A stretch of DNA of 26,581 nucleotides from Thiobacillus sp. (lineage in GTDB: Bacteria; Pseudomonadota; Gammaproteobacteria; Burkholderiales; Thiobacillaceae): positions 1 to 26,581 of the forward strand of contig JAABQU010000198.1 of assembly GCA_011391285.1 (NCBI GenBank), given 5' to 3'. The notes beneath the pieces were generated by a model. That model searched no databases. It was not told where the DNA came from and was given only the letters and a program-made list of their open reading frames with translations. Within the stretch, counting starts at the first letter, position 1. Each line of letters starts with the position of its first letter. This document shows, in pieces, positions 9,890-18,171 of the stretch. The translations under genes and the position numbers were made by a program.

Positions 9890-11319
9890 TGAAGTGGGAG
9901 ACCGTCATCGGGCTGGAAGTCCACACCCAGCTCGCCACCCAGTCGAAAATCTTCTCCGGCAGCAGCACTGCCTTCGGCGCCGCGCCCAACACCCAGGCGA
10001 GCGCGGTCGACATCGCGCTGCCCGGCGTGCTGCCGGTGCTGAACAAGGGTGCGGTCGAATGCGCGATCAAGTTCGGCCTCGCGATCGGCGCCACGCTCAA
10101 CCGCGTCAATGTGTTCGACCGAAAGAACTACTTCTACCCTGACCTGCCGAAGGGCTACCAGATCAGTCAACTGGCGAAGCCCATCGTCGAGGGCGGCGCG
10201 CTGAAAATTGTGGTGGATGGCGAAGAACGAACCATCCACCTCACCCGCGCCCACATGGAAGAGGATGCCGGCAAGTCGCTGCACGAGGACTTTCACGGCA
10301 TGACCGGAATCGACCTCAACCGTGCCGGCACGCCGCTGCTGGAAATCGTCTCCGAGCCGGAGATGCGCTCCAGCGCCGAAGCCGTCGCCTACGCCCGCGC
10401 GCTGCACACGCTGGTGACCTGGATCGGTATCTGCGACGGCAACATGCAGGAAGGCAGCTTCCGCGTCGACGCCAACGTCTCGGTGCGCCCGGTGGGCCGG
10501 GCCGAATTCGGCACCCGCCGCGAAATCAAGAACCTCAATTCGTTCAAGTTTCTGCAGCAGGCCATTGATTATGAGGTCCGCTGGCAGATCGAGACGCTGG
10601 AAGACGGCGGCCGCATCGAGCAGGCCACCGTGCTGTTCAACCCCGACACCGGCGAAACGCGCATGATGCGCAGCAAGGAAGACGCGCACGACTACCGCTA
10701 CTTCCCCGACCCCGACCTGCTGCCGGTCAGGCTCGACGAGGACTGGATCGATGCCGTGCGTGCCGCGCTGCCCGAACTGCCTGCCGCGATGCAGGCACGC
10801 TTCCAGAGCAACTACGGCGTATCGGCCTACGACGCTGCTGTTTTGACGGGATCGCGCACACTCGCCGCCTACTTCGAGGCGGCGGCCCAGAAATCAGGAC
10901 AGCCCAAGCTCGCCGCCAACTGGGTGATGGGCGAACTCTCGGCCGCGCTCAACAAGGCCGATCTCGATATCGTGCAAAGCCCGGTTTCCGCCGCCCAGCT
11001 CGGCACCCTGATCGCCCGCATCCAGGACGGCACGCTGTCCGGCAAGCTCGCCAGGCAGGTGTTCGAAGGGCTGTGGGAAGGCGCCGGCGAAGTCGACGCC
11101 ATCATCGAGGCACGCGGCCTCAAACAGATGTCCGACACCGGCGAACTGGAAAAGATCGTCGACGAGGTGCTCGCCGCCAACCCGAAATCGGTCGAGGAAT
11201 TCCGCTCCGGCAAGGAAAAAGCCTTCAACGCCCTGGTGGGACAGGTGATGAAAGCCAGCCGTGGCAAGGCCAACCCGGCTCAGGCCAACGACCTGCTGAA
11301 AACCAGGCTGCAGAACTGA
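9889..11319 (+). CDS. gatB: Asp/Glu-tRNA amidotransferase subunit GatB
   Basis: Subunit of 476 residues that activates the side chain of mischarged tRNA with ATP and transfers ammonia delivered from GatA. The N-terminal [20 protein letters not shown] is the family hallmark, followed by the cradle-domain blocks [19 protein letters not shown] and MEEDAGKS. A helical/YqeY-like tail (about 330-476) binds the tRNA elbow. The start shares one base with the gatA stop. The stop is followed directly by a strong inverted repeat at 11322-11355. Confidence 0.97.
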   Translation: MKWETVIGLEVHTQLATQSKIFSGSSTAFGAAPNTQASAVDIALPGVLPVLNKGAVECAIKFGLAIGATLNRVNVFDRKNYFYPDLPKGYQISQLAKPIVEGGALKIVVDGEERTIHLTRAHMEEDAGKSLHEDFHGMTGIDLNRAGTPLLEIVSEPEMRSSAEAVAYARALHTLVTWIGICDGNMQEGSFRVDANVSVRPVGRAEFGTRREIKNLNSFKFLQQAIDYEVRWQIETLEDGGRIEQATVLFNPDTGETRMMRSKEDAHDYRYFPDPDLLPVRLDEDWIDAVRAALPELPAAMQARFQSNYGVSAYDAAVLTGSRTLAAYFEAAAQKSGQPKLAANWVMGELSAALNKADLDIVQSPVSAAQLGTLIARIQDGTLSGKLARQVFEGLWEGAGEVDAIIEARGLKQMSDTGELEKIVDEVLAANPKSVEEFRSGKEKAFNALVGQVMKASRGKANPAQANDLLKTRLQN

Positions 11320-11321
11320 AA

Positions 11322-11355
11322 AAGCGAATTGACAGGGCGTCCCGTCAATTCGCTT
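11322..11355. terminator. Hairpin between convergent gatB and the DUF4124 gene
   Basis: A perfect 12-bp inverted repeat (11322-11333 with 11344-11355, arm AAGCGAATTGAC) encloses a 10-nt loop that can pair further through GGG/CCC. Read on the minus strand the stem runs into TTTTT, a canonical intrinsic terminator for the DUF4124/pyrE unit. Read on the plus strand only a weaker T-rich stretch (CATTTTCCTT, about 11361) follows, so termination of gatCAB there may be less efficient. Confidence 0.8.
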
Positions 11356-11413
11356 CAGTTCATTTTCCTTGCCCCACGCCGCTGCAAGTACGCGGCATGC
11401 GTGCCGCCGAAGC

Positions 11414-12013
11414 TTATCGCTTGCCTGCTGACAACTCAATGAAACGCGCCTTGTCGGCTGCGTATTTCGCACGCACTTTCTCCATGGCTTCTTCATTGTT
11501 GAGAATGGTGCGTTTGAGGTCCAGGCTTTCTTTGGTGCTCTGCGCCAGCTGCTCCTGCAGTCCGGCCCCCACCGGGCGGCCGGATTTCTCGATACTGGAA
11601 ATACGCGTCCTCAGGTCGGCAAGGTTCTTTTCCACCGCCTCGGTGCGGATTTCCGCGCCCCTGATCGCCAGCTTGTGGTGTTCCAGCGCGCGGTCGCGCG
11701 CCAGGTCGATTTCCGCTTCGGTCGTGTAGGTCTGGGTCAGCGCACGATCGAGCTGCGTCTGTTTTTGCTGCTCCGCCTCAATGCGCTTCTGTTCGGCCTG
11801 GCGCTCGGTTTCCGCCTTGCGCTCGGCTTCGGATTGCGTGCGCTTGATGATCAGCCCCTGCTTGCTCAGTTCGGCACCGCCACTTTTCTGATAAGTCATC
11901 GGTGGCGTATCGCTGTAATGCACGCGGCCGCTGCCATCGACCCAGCGGTACATCGTCGCCTGCGCCGTACCCACCACCAGCAGCAAAGCGACAGCCAGCG
12001 CGCTACACGCCAT
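11414..12013 (-). CDS. DUF4124 domain-containing secreted protein with coiled-coil region
   Basis: Protein of about 199 residues if started at ATG 12013. It has an N-terminal signal peptide (hydrophobic core SALAVALLLVVGTAQA) followed directly by a DUF4124 domain (TMYRWVDGSGRVHYSDTPP), a short envelope domain of unknown function common in Beta- and Gammaproteobacteria. The rest (about 55-199) is highly charged and predicted alpha-helical or coiled-coil (ERKAETERQAEQKRIEAEQQ). It probably acts in the periplasm; its role is unknown. The start overlaps the pyrE stop by 11 nt and lacks a clear ribosome site; an in-frame ATG at 12064 is possible but lies inside pyrE and would put a charged stretch before the signal peptide. 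Confidence 0.8.
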   Translation of the reverse strand: MACSALAVALLLVVGTAQATMYRWVDGSGRVHYSDTPPMTYQKSGGAELSKQGLIIKRTQSEAERKAETERQAEQKRIEAEQQKQTQLDRALTQTYTTEAEIDLARDRALEHHKLAIRGAEIRTEAVEKNLADLRTRISSIEKSGRPVGAGLQEQLAQSTKESLDLKRTILNNEEAMEKVRAKYAADKARFIELSAGKR

Positions 12014-12641
12014 ATTGTTGGCGGTAGCCTGCCACAGATTGCAATTCAGCTTGTCGGTTTGCATCACGTTCCAGAAACTCCACCAGATTGTCCAGCGTAA
12101 CCACCGCCACCACTGGAATGCCATACTGCTCGCGCACTTCCTGCACCGCCGACTTCTCGCCCGTGCCACGTTCCATCCGGTCCAGCGCGATCACCACGCC
12201 AGCCGGCTCGGCACCTGCGTCACGAATCAGATCCACCGACTCGCGCACCGAAGTGCCCGCCGAGATCACATCGTCGACGATCAGCACCCGGCCCTGCAGT
12301 TTCGCGCCGACCACTGTTCCGCCTTCGCCGTGATCCTTGGCTTCCTTGCGGTTGAACGCAAACGGCACGTTTTTCCCCATGCCCGCCAGCGCAATTGCAA
12401 TGCTCGCCGCCAGCGGAATGCCCTTGTACGCCGGGCCGAACAGCACATCGAAGCTCACCCCCGAGTCGACAATGGCTTTCGCGTAAAATTCGCCCAGCCG
12501 TTTCAGCTTGTCGCCGTCGTTGAACAGCCCCGCGTTGAAAAAGTAGGGGCTCATTCGCCCCGCCTTGGTCTTGAATTCACCAAAACACAGCACCTGCGAT
12601 GCAATGGAGAATTCCACAAACTCGGCTTTGTAATCGGACAT
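12003..12641 (-). CDS. pyrE: Orotate phosphoribosyltransferase
   Basis: Enzyme of 212 residues converting orotate and PRPP to orotidine 5'-phosphate in pyrimidine synthesis. The PRPP-binding motif VLIVDDVISAGTS is intact. KAGRMSPYFFNAG and the FAFNRKEAKDHGEGG flexible loop, with its catalytic lysine region, are typical of the bacterial enzyme. ATG at 12641 is supported by CAGGA 5-6 nt upstream and gives normal length. The frame stays open far upstream, but that part is antisense to xth. It diverges from xth with only 30 nt between start codons. Confidence 0.96.
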   Translation of the reverse strand: MSDYKAEFVEFSIASQVLCFGEFKTKAGRMSPYFFNAGLFNDGDKLKRLGEFYAKAIVDSGVSFDVLFGPAYKGIPLAASIAIALAGMGKNVPFAFNRKEAKDHGEGGTVVGAKLQGRVLIVDDVISAGTSVRESVDLIRDAGAEPAGVVIALDRMERGTGEKSAVQEVREQYGIPVVAVVTLDNLVEFLERDANRQAELQSVAGYRQQYGV

Positions 12642-12690
12642 TTCCTGACTTTTCTTGAATAGATAAACGCGATGCGCATTATATCGGCCA
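12642..12690 (-). promoter_or_regulatory. Putative pyrE promoter (-10 box) overlapping the xth start
   Basis: On the minus strand a perfect TATAAT occurs at 12678-12683, inside codons 3-4 of xth. It would start transcription near 12671 and give a leader of about 30 nt before the pyrE ATG, with the CAGGA ribosome site. No good -35 box is visible, so this is tentative. The 30-nt gap between divergent starts means promoters must overlap coding sequence on at least one side. Confidence 0.4.
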
Positions 12691-13451
12691 ACCTCAACGG
12701 CATCCGTTCCGCCGCCACCAAGGGCTTCTTCGACTGGCTGCCCGGCCAGTGCGCCGACGTCGTCTGCGTGCAGGAACTGAAAGCCCAGGCCGCCGACCTC
12801 AAACCCGAATTCATCCAATGCGACGGCTTGAGCGGCGCCTTCCACTATGCCGAGAAAAAAGGCTACAGCGGCGTCGGCGTCTACACCCGCACGCCGCCGC
12901 AGCGCATCGTCGAAGGCCTGAACGTCCCCGAATTCGACGCCGAGGGCCGCTACATCGAAGCGGATTACGGTCACCTTGCCGTCATCTCGCTCTACCAGCC
13001 CTCCGGCTCCAGCAGCGACGAACGCCAGCAGGCCAAGTTCCGCTTCATGGAACAGTTCTTCCCGCATCTCGAAGCGCTGATCAAAAGCGGCCGCGAAATC
13101 GTCATCTGCGGCGACTGGAACATCGCCCACCGGGAAATCGACCTCAAGAACTGGAAATCCAACCAGAAGAATTCCGGCTTTCTGCCCGAAGAGCGCGCCT
13201 GGATGACCCGCCTGTTCGACGAACTCGGCTGGGTCGACGTCTACCGCAGCCTCTACCCGGAGCACACCGGCGAGGCCTACACCTGGTGGAGCAACCGCGG
13301 CCAGGCGTATGCCAAGAACGTCGGCTGGCGCATCGACTACCAGATCACAACGCCTGGAATTGCGAAAACCGCCACCTCCGCCAGCGTCTACAAGGACCAG
13401 CGCTTTTCCGACCACGCGCCGCTGATCGTCGATTACGATTACGCCCCATGA
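12672..13451 (+). CDS. xth: Exodeoxyribonuclease III (AP endonuclease, Xth family)
   Basis: Mg-dependent exonuclease/AP endonuclease of 259 residues in base-excision repair. Family landmarks are MRIISANLNGIRS, the metal-binding Glu35 in VCVQELKAQ, the GDWNIAH catalytic block (Asp and Asn), and the C-terminal SDHAPLIVDYDY with the catalytic histidine. Length is normal. The stop overlaps the start of the AmpG-like gene as ATGA, so the two are probably co-translated. It diverges from pyrE across 30 nt. Confidence 0.95.
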   Translation: MRIISANLNGIRSAATKGFFDWLPGQCADVVCVQELKAQAADLKPEFIQCDGLSGAFHYAEKKGYSGVGVYTRTPPQRIVEGLNVPEFDAEGRYIEADYGHLAVISLYQPSGSSSDERQQAKFRFMEQFFPHLEALIKSGREIVICGDWNIAHREIDLKNWKSNQKNSGFLPEERAWMTRLFDELGWVDVYRSLYPEHTGEAYTWWSNRGQAYAKNVGWRIDYQITTPGIAKTATSASVYKDQRFSDHAPLIVDYDYAP

Positions 13452-14812
13452 CCATAAGTGCCCACCCCTGGCTCGCCGCCCTCAAGATCTACACCCACCC
13501 CCGCGTCGTCGGCATGCTGTTCCTCGGCTTTTCCGCCGGGCTGCCGCTGCTGCTGGTGCTGGGCACGTTGTCGTTCTGGCTGTCGGAAGCGGGCATTGCG
13601 CGCGCGACCATCGGGCATCTCTCCTGGGTGGGGCTGGCGTACGGCTTCAAGTTTTTGTGGTCGCCGCTGGTGGACCGGCTGCCGCTGCCCTTGCTTACCG
13701 CCCGGCTGGGCAAGCGGCGTGCGTGGTTGCTGCTGTCTCAGGTTTGCATCGCCGCCGCGCTGCTGGGAATGGCGAACACCGACCCGGTGCTGAACCTGAC
13801 GCATACGGTGTTCTTCGCGCTGGCGGTGGCGTTCGCCTCGGCGACGCAGGACATCGCGCTCGACGCCTACCGCATCGAGGCGGTGGAAACCGAAAAGCAG
13901 GGCGCGATGGCGGCGACCTACCAGGCCGGCTATCGCATTGCGATGATCACCGCCGGCGCGGGCGCGCTGTGGATCGCGGCGAGCGTCGATCCCAGCGAGG
14001 CGACCTACGACTTCCGCCCCTGGCAGGTGGCGTACACGGTGATGGCGGCGCTGATGGCGGTCGGCATGCTGACCACGCTGATCATCCGCGAGCCGGAAAA
14101 GAAGATTTCCAGCGTCACCACCGAGCGCGAGGTGCACACGCGGGAACGCTTCGCCGCCGCCGGGCTGTCGGGCTGGCTGCTGACCGCCACGGCGTGGTTC
14201 TACAGCGCGGTGCTGTCGCCCTTCATCGACTTCATCCAGCGCTACAAATGGCAGGCACTGCTGATGCTTGCACTGATCGCGGTGTATCGCATCTCGGATG
14301 TGGTGATGGGGGTGATGAGCAATCCCTTCTATCAGGAAATGGGCTTCACCAAGGATGAGGTGGCAACGGTCTCCAAGGTGTACGGCGTGATCATGACCAT
14401 CGTCGGCGCGGGTCTGGGCGGCATCCTCACGCTGCGCCTCGGCGTGATGCGCACGCTGTTTCTCGGCGCGGTGCTGTCCGCCGCGACCAACCTGCTGTTC
14501 GTCTGGCTGGCCGGACGCGGCCATGACGTCGGCGCGCTGGTGTTCACGGTGTCGGCTGACAACCTCTCGGCAGGCATCGCATCAAGCGCATTCGTCGCCT
14601 ATCTCTCCGGCCTCGTCAATCAGGCGTATTCGGCCACGCAGTACGCGCTGTTCACTTCGGTGATGCTGCTACTGCCCAAGTTCATCGCCGGCTTTTCCGG
14701 AGAGTTCGTCGATGCGTATGGCTGGGCGAATTTCTTTACCGGGACGGCGCTGATCGGGGTGCCGGTGCTGCTGCTGGTTTGGCTGGTGGGGCGACAACGA
14801 CAGCCGGGCTGA
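13448..14812 (+). CDS. ampG: AmpG-like MFS permease (anhydro-muropeptide uptake)
   Basis: Major facilitator superfamily protein of 454 residues with about 12-14 hydrophobic segments. The signatures VGMLFLGFSAGLPLLLVLGTLSFWL, LAYGFKFLWSPLVDRL and FASATQDIALDAYRIE are characteristic of AmpG, which imports GlcNAc-anhydroMurNAc peptides into the cytoplasm for cell-wall recycling. This fits functionally with the lytic transglycosylase RlpA encoded in the same window, although the two are in different operons. The start overlaps the xth stop by 4 nt. Substrate is inferred from family only. Confidence 0.88.
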   Translation: MTISAHPWLAALKIYTHPRVVGMLFLGFSAGLPLLLVLGTLSFWLSEAGIARATIGHLSWVGLAYGFKFLWSPLVDRLPLPLLTARLGKRRAWLLLSQVCIAAALLGMANTDPVLNLTHTVFFALAVAFASATQDIALDAYRIEAVETEKQGAMAATYQAGYRIAMITAGAGALWIAASVDPSEATYDFRPWQVAYTVMAALMAVGMLTTLIIREPEKKISSVTTEREVHTRERFAAAGLSGWLLTATAWFYSAVLSPFIDFIQRYKWQALLMLALIAVYRISDVVMGVMSNPFYQEMGFTKDEVATVSKVYGVIMTIVGAGLGGILTLRLGVMRTLFLGAVLSAATNLLFVWLAGRGHDVGALVFTVSADNLSAGIASSAFVAYLSGLVNQAYSATQYALFTSVMLLLPKFIAGFSGEFVDAYGWANFFTGTALIGVPVLLLVWLVGRQRQPG

Positions 14813-14829
14813 TGTGCTAATCTTTTGTC

Positions 14830-15045
14830 ATGCCTAATCACGACGCCCTCACCCAACTGCCTCTGGCCGAACGTCTGGCCGCGATGGAGTCATTGTGGGA
14901 TTCACTGTGCCACGACGATGCAGCCGAATTGAGCCCACCGTGGCACGCGGCCGTGCTGGAAGCGCGTCTGCGCGAACTGGCAGACGGCCAGCATCGTGAC
15001 TGGCAGGCTGCCAAAAACGCGCTGCGCAAGCTCACCGAACGTTGA
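14830..15045 (+). CDS. Putative antitoxin, addiction-module component (TIGR02574-like)
   Basis: Small acidic protein of 71 residues. It resembles the addiction-module component family found upstream of ParE/RelE toxins: LPLAERLAAMESLWDSL near the N-terminus and a C-terminal helix WQAAKNALRKLTER. It lies 9 nt upstream of a ParE-like toxin gene in the same direction, the usual antitoxin-first order. It should bind and neutralise the toxin and may repress the pair. No strong ribosome site is visible before the ATG. Confidence 0.8.
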   Translation: MPNHDALTQLPLAERLAAMESLWDSLCHDDAAELSPPWHAAVLEARLRELADGQHRDWQAAKNALRKLTER

Positions 15046-15054
15046 GTCCCGCCC

Positions 15055-15375
15055 ATGCATGACGTGCGGATCGGCGCTTCTGCCGAACGGGATCTGCTGA
15101 TCGGTTTCGACTTCTACGATACCCAGGCCGAGGGGCTCGGCCAGTATTTTCTCGACAGCCTGTTCTCCGACATCGATGCGCTCGCGCTGTTTGCGGGTGT
15201 TCACCCCAAACCCATCTCGGGGCTGCATCGCAGCCTGTCCAAACGCTTTCCCTTTGCCATTTATTACGATTTCGACGGCCACACCGCCATTGTCCTCGCC
15301 GTGCTCGATTGCCGTCGCAATCCACGCTCGATACGCGGCACACTTGGCACGCGCGGAAACAAACTGAAAAAATGA
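15055..15375 (+). CDS. ParE/RelE-family toxin
   Basis: Basic protein of 106 residues with the ParE/RelE-fold pattern: N-terminal RIGASAERDLLIGFDFYD, a central helix, the KRFPFAIYYDF strand, and the C-terminal VLAVLDCRRNPRSIRG motif typical of ParE-like toxins. Such toxins inhibit gyrase (ParE) or cut ribosome-bound mRNA (RelE); which applies cannot be read from the sequence. It is paired with the antitoxin just upstream. Its TGA overlaps the start of the downstream membrane-protein gene (ATGA), so the pair is embedded in a chromosomal operon. Confidence 0.85.
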   Translation: MHDVRIGASAERDLLIGFDFYDTQAEGLGQYFLDSLFSDIDALALFAGVHPKPISGLHRSLSKRFPFAIYYDFDGHTAIVLAVLDCRRNPRSIRGTLGTRGNKLKK

Positions 15376-16052
15376 TCGAACTCTCTCTGCTCACCGCCCT
15401 GCTCGCCGGCCTGCTCGGTGGGGTGCACTGCGTTGGCATGTGCGGCGGCATCGTCGCGGCCTTTTCCTTTCGCGCCGACGGCACGCACCCGCCGTTCCGC
15501 CTGCATCTGGCCTACAACCTGGGGCGAGTGTCGTCGTATGTGATCTTCGGCGCGCTCGCCGGCACGCTGGGCGCCTCGCTCAAGCTGGCCGGGTTCATGC
15601 CGGTGCAGACGCTGCTGTTCGTGCTGGCGCAGGGGGTGATGATTCTGCTCGGCCTGTATCTGGCCGGCTTCAGCCAGTGGGTGCTGGTGTTCGAACGCGC
15701 CGGCGGCGTGCTTTGGAAAATGGTGAAGCCACTGTTCCAGAAACTGCTGCCGGTGAAGTCGGTGCCGCAGGCACTGCTGGCGGGCATGGCCTGGGGCTGG
15801 CTGCCATGCGGGCTGGTGTATTCGGTGCTGGTGTCGGCGCTGGCAGCCGGCAGCGCCACCTCGGGCGCGGCGCTGATGCTGGCGTTTGGCCTGGGCACCC
15901 TGCCCAACCTGCTGGGAATGGGCCTGTTCGCCCGGCAAGTCCAGCCCTTCATGCAACAGGTATGGGTGCGCCGCGCGGCGGGGCTGACGGTGGCGGGGTT
16001 CGGGGTGTGGGGGCTGCTGACGCTGATGTATTCGGCCTTCACCAAGGCCTGA
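15372..16052 (+). CDS. Sulfite exporter TauE/SafE / DsbD_2-type membrane protein
   Basis: Integral membrane protein of 226 residues with about six hydrophobic segments. The N-terminal GLLGGVHCVGMCGGI and the later WGWLPCGLVYSVL motifs each carry conserved cysteines typical of the DsbD_2/SafE family (PF13386). Relatives occur near cytochrome maturation and metal-handling genes, but the substrate is unknown here. ATG at 15372 overlaps the toxin stop; an in-frame ATG at 15309 would add 21 polar residues within the toxin gene and was rejected. No plus-strand terminator is visible after it. Confidence 0.85.
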   Translation: MIELSLLTALLAGLLGGVHCVGMCGGIVAAFSFRADGTHPPFRLHLAYNLGRVSSYVIFGALAGTLGASLKLAGFMPVQTLLFVLAQGVMILLGLYLAGFSQWVLVFERAGGVLWKMVKPLFQKLLPVKSVPQALLAGMAWGWLPCGLVYSVLVSALAAGSATSGAALMLAFGLGTLPNLLGMGLFARQVQPFMQQVWVRRAAGLTVAGFGVWGLLTLMYSAFTKA

Positions 16053-16079
16053 CCACCGGTCGTTACCGCGACAGCAGGC

Positions 16080-16108
16080 AAAAAAAAACAGCCCCGGATC
16101 CGGGGCTG
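16080..16108 (-). terminator. Intrinsic terminator for the DUF4426 gene
   Basis: A perfect 20-nt palindrome (16089-16108, CAGCCCCGGA and its complement) is followed on the minus strand by nine T (16080-16088). This is a textbook rho-independent terminator lying 14 nt past the DUF4426 stop. It ends the whole ATPase-metA-mla transcript if there is read-through. Confidence 0.93.
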
Positions 16109-16122
16109 CGGGCGTGCCGGGC

Positions 16123-16551
16123 TTACTTGAAGAACTGCTGGTTGAAGACCATCTCGCGCGTCGGTTCACCGGCCACTTCGACGGTGGCGGTGAATTTCAG
16201 GGTGTCCGGCGGCGCGACACGGAATTCGCCGAGGTAGTAAATCGCAGTGCCTTCCTTGATCTCGCGCATCTCCACGTGGGCCAGCTGCTGATTGAGGTTG
16301 GTGACATAGACCTTGAGCTTGGCCGGAACCGGCGAGGGCGCGCCGATCCTGTTCTGCTTCAGCACCGACATCGTGACCAGCCCGCGTGTCTTGCTGCGCT
16401 CGATCTTGTAGGCGCGGGCGACTTCGGGCAGCAGCTCGTCGGTGGTCAGTGCGTTGTAGTGGATTTCGAGCGGGCCGAATTTCTGCGAGATTTCGGCATG
16501 GGCAACCGCAGCGACGGAACACAGGCACAGGACGGCAAACAGGCGCTTCAT
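16123..16551 (-). CDS. DUF4426 domain-containing periplasmic protein
   Basis: Protein of 142 residues with a signal peptide (MKRLFAVLCLCSVAAVAHA, cleavage near residue 19) and a DUF4426 domain over the rest: EIHYNALTTDELLPEVARAYKIERSK and GLVTMSVLKQ are recognisable. Function is unknown; the fold is expected to be beta-rich and periplasmic. A strong ribosome site (GAGGAGA) precedes the ATG. It lies 70 nt downstream of the ABC auxiliary lipoprotein gene, and a terminator follows its stop. It may be expressed both with the mla genes and alone. Confidence 0.85.
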   Translation of the reverse strand: MKRLFAVLCLCSVAAVAHAEISQKFGPLEIHYNALTTDELLPEVARAYKIERSKTRGLVTMSVLKQNRIGAPSPVPAKLKVYVTNLNQQLAHVEMREIKEGTAIYYLGEFRVAPPDTLKFTATVEVAGEPTREMVFNQQFFK

Positions 16552-16621
16552 GGTCTCTCTCCTCTTGTTGTGGGTGATGCCTTATCGGGCGTGTTCACGC
16601 GCCCTGATTCATTGTAGGTAC
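16552..16621 (-). promoter_or_regulatory. Gap between the auxiliary lipoprotein and DUF4426 genes, with a GC-rich hairpin
   Basis: A 7-bp stem (16587-16604, GGGCG...CGCCC with one wobble pair) lies shortly after the lipoprotein stop. It lacks a T-run on either strand, so it is more likely a processing or attenuation hairpin than an intrinsic terminator. The DUF4426 ribosome site GAGGAGA is at the other end of this gap. No clear promoter is visible. Confidence 0.35.
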
Positions 16622-17227
16622 TTATTTGAGACTGGCGAGCCAGGCGGTCAGCTCGTCGAGCGTACGGCCGACCGCCAGGCTGGACGCCTGCGCGGCACCA
16701 TCTGCGTCGTAGCGGGTCAGCGGCACCTGCTGCTCGAACATGTGTCGGCCCAACACGCTGCGCTGCTTCAGATCGACCAGTTCGGCGCGCAGCACCAGCC
16801 GCACCTGGCCCGGTTCACTGGTGGCGTCGTGATAGAACTCGACCAGCTCGGTATCCAGCAACATGTCGCCGCGCACGTAGCCGCCGGCAGCGCTGACGCG
16901 CCACGCACCCTGACTGTCGAGCCGCGCGCGCATGAGGTCGGCAAAGCGTTTGCCGGGACGTTCGGTCCAGCGCGCAAACTGGTATTGGCCACGGGTGCCG
17001 GCGCTGCGGCTGAAAACGAGCTGATCGTTGTCGTAGAAGCCGCCCGCGGTGGTGTCGAGCACCAGCAGGGTCGGGGTGGCGGCAGGAACGGGGGCAGCGG
17101 CGGGCGCGGCCGGCGCGGTGTCGTTCAGCACGTAAAACACCACGGCGGGCGCGTTGGGCTGTTCGCCGAAGTTGACGCAGCCGGCCAGGGCCAAGCCCAG
17201 CATGGCGAGTGGCAGACTTTTCTTCAT
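16622..17227 (-). CDS. ABC-type transport auxiliary lipoprotein (PqiC/MlaABC-associated, PF03886-like)
   Basis: Lipoprotein of 201 residues with lipobox LALAGC (Cys16), expected at the outer membrane. The following region, FYVLNDTAP then VLDTTAGGFYDNDQLVFSRS and RWTERPGKRFADLMRARL, matches the ABC_trans_aux family that partners MCE proteins, such as PqiC. It probably receives or guides lipids moved by the MCE-permease-ATPase complex encoded just upstream. It overlaps the MCE gene stop by 4 nt (ATGA at 17224-17227). Residues about 35-50 form an Ala/Pro-rich linker. Confidence 0.87.
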   Translation of the reverse strand: MKKSLPLAMLGLALAGCVNFGEQPNAPAVVFYVLNDTAPAAPAAAPVPAATPTLLVLDTTAGGFYDNDQLVFSRSAGTRGQYQFARWTERPGKRFADLMRARLDSQGAWRVSAAGGYVRGDMLLDTELVEFYHDATSEPGQVRLVLRAELVDLKQRSVLGRHMFEQQVPLTRYDADGAAQASSLAVGRTLDELTAWLASLK

Positions 17228-18171
17228 GGCAGTTTTTCTCCGGGGCCGAGCTGCTGGTACCCCGGCCCGAACAGGATGGCGCGCGGATTGGACAGGCGCT
17301 GCCCGGCATTGGTGAGGACGTCGGCGCTGGTGCGCACGTCGCGGCTGACGTTGGTCAACTCCAGCGTGCCGGTTTCGGTGAACTGCTGGATCTGCCCGGA
17401 AATCAGGCTGGCATCGCGTTGCAGTTTCTCCATCGCGACGATGGCTTCCTTCAGCGCGGCGTCGGCGTTCTGCCCCACGCCAACGATGCTGCCTTCGGCC
17501 CGGGTGGCGGCCTGGCTGATGCTGGCGCCGGCAAAGCGGAATTCGTCGGACGCGTCGCGGATGCCCTGCACCACGGTTTCCAGGCTCTGCTTGTTGGCGG
17601 CAAGGTGGCTGGACAGTTCGTTGAGGTTGGCCAGCGTCTGGCTGAGGGCGCGCTGGTTCTCGTCGGACAGCAGGGTGTTCATGCGCTCCAGCACCTGCGC
17701 GCCGTTGACCGCCAGCCGCGAGACGGCGGTGGCGACCTTGTCGATGTCCGAACTGCCTTCGGAGATGACAGGATAACGCTCGCCCTGCGGCACCTCGATC
17801 AGCAGGGGGTTGTCGCTCGGACCGTTGTTGATTTCCACGGCCGCGATACCGGTCACCAGATTGCGCTTAATATAGGCCGCTGCACCGACATGCACCGGCA
17901 CACCCTCGTCGATGCGGGTGATGACGCTGACGGCCTCATCGCCGCCTCTTGCGAAACGGTAGCCATCGACCACGCCGACCTTGATGCCACGCATTTTCAC
18001 CTGACTGCCGACTGCCAGGCCATCGAGCGACTGCTGCTTGAAATAGATGGTGTAGGTCTGATAGGCGATGGTGTCGGCCACGCCTGCCAGCCACAGGATG
18101 GCCAGCGTCATCAGAGCGATCGACGCCAGCACCAGCGTGCCCACCAGGGTATATCTGCCTTCAGTTTCCAT
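17224..18171 (-). CDS. MCE (MlaD-family) lipid-transport protein
   Basis: Membrane-anchored periplasmic substrate-binding component of 315 residues. It has one N-terminal transmembrane helix (about 10-32), an MCE domain (about 38-120; LDGLAVGSQVKMRGIKVGVVDG, LVTGIAAVEI) and a long helical tail (about 150-300). The tail is expected to form a tunnel or needle, as in longer MCE proteins. It should pair with the permease and ATPase upstream to move phospholipid or other lipids between membranes. ATG at 18171 overlaps the ATPase gene by 11 nt. Confidence 0.92.
   Translation of the reverse strand: METEGRYTLVGTLVLASIALMTLAILWLAGVADTIAYQTYTIYFKQQSLDGLAVGSQVKMRGIKVGVVDGYRFARGGDEAVSVITRIDEGVPVHVGAAAYIKRNLVTGIAAVEINNGPSDNPLLIEVPQGERYPVISEGSSDIDKVATAVSRLAVNGAQVLERMNTLLSDENQRALSQTLANLNELSSHLAANKQSLETVVQGIRDASDEFRFAGASISQAATRAEGSIVGVGQNADAALKEAIVAMEKLQRDASLISGQIQQFTETGTLELTNVSRDVRTSADVLTNAGQRLSNPRAILFGPGYQQLGPGEKLP

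Noticed and set aside
12642..13415. Upstream extension of the pyrE frame
   Set aside because: This part is antisense to xth, whose product has full exonuclease III motifs; the pyrE start at 12641 has a good ribosome site.
16587..16604. GC-rich hairpin as terminator of the lipoprotein gene
   Set aside because: No T-run follows on either strand; kept only as a possible processing structure.
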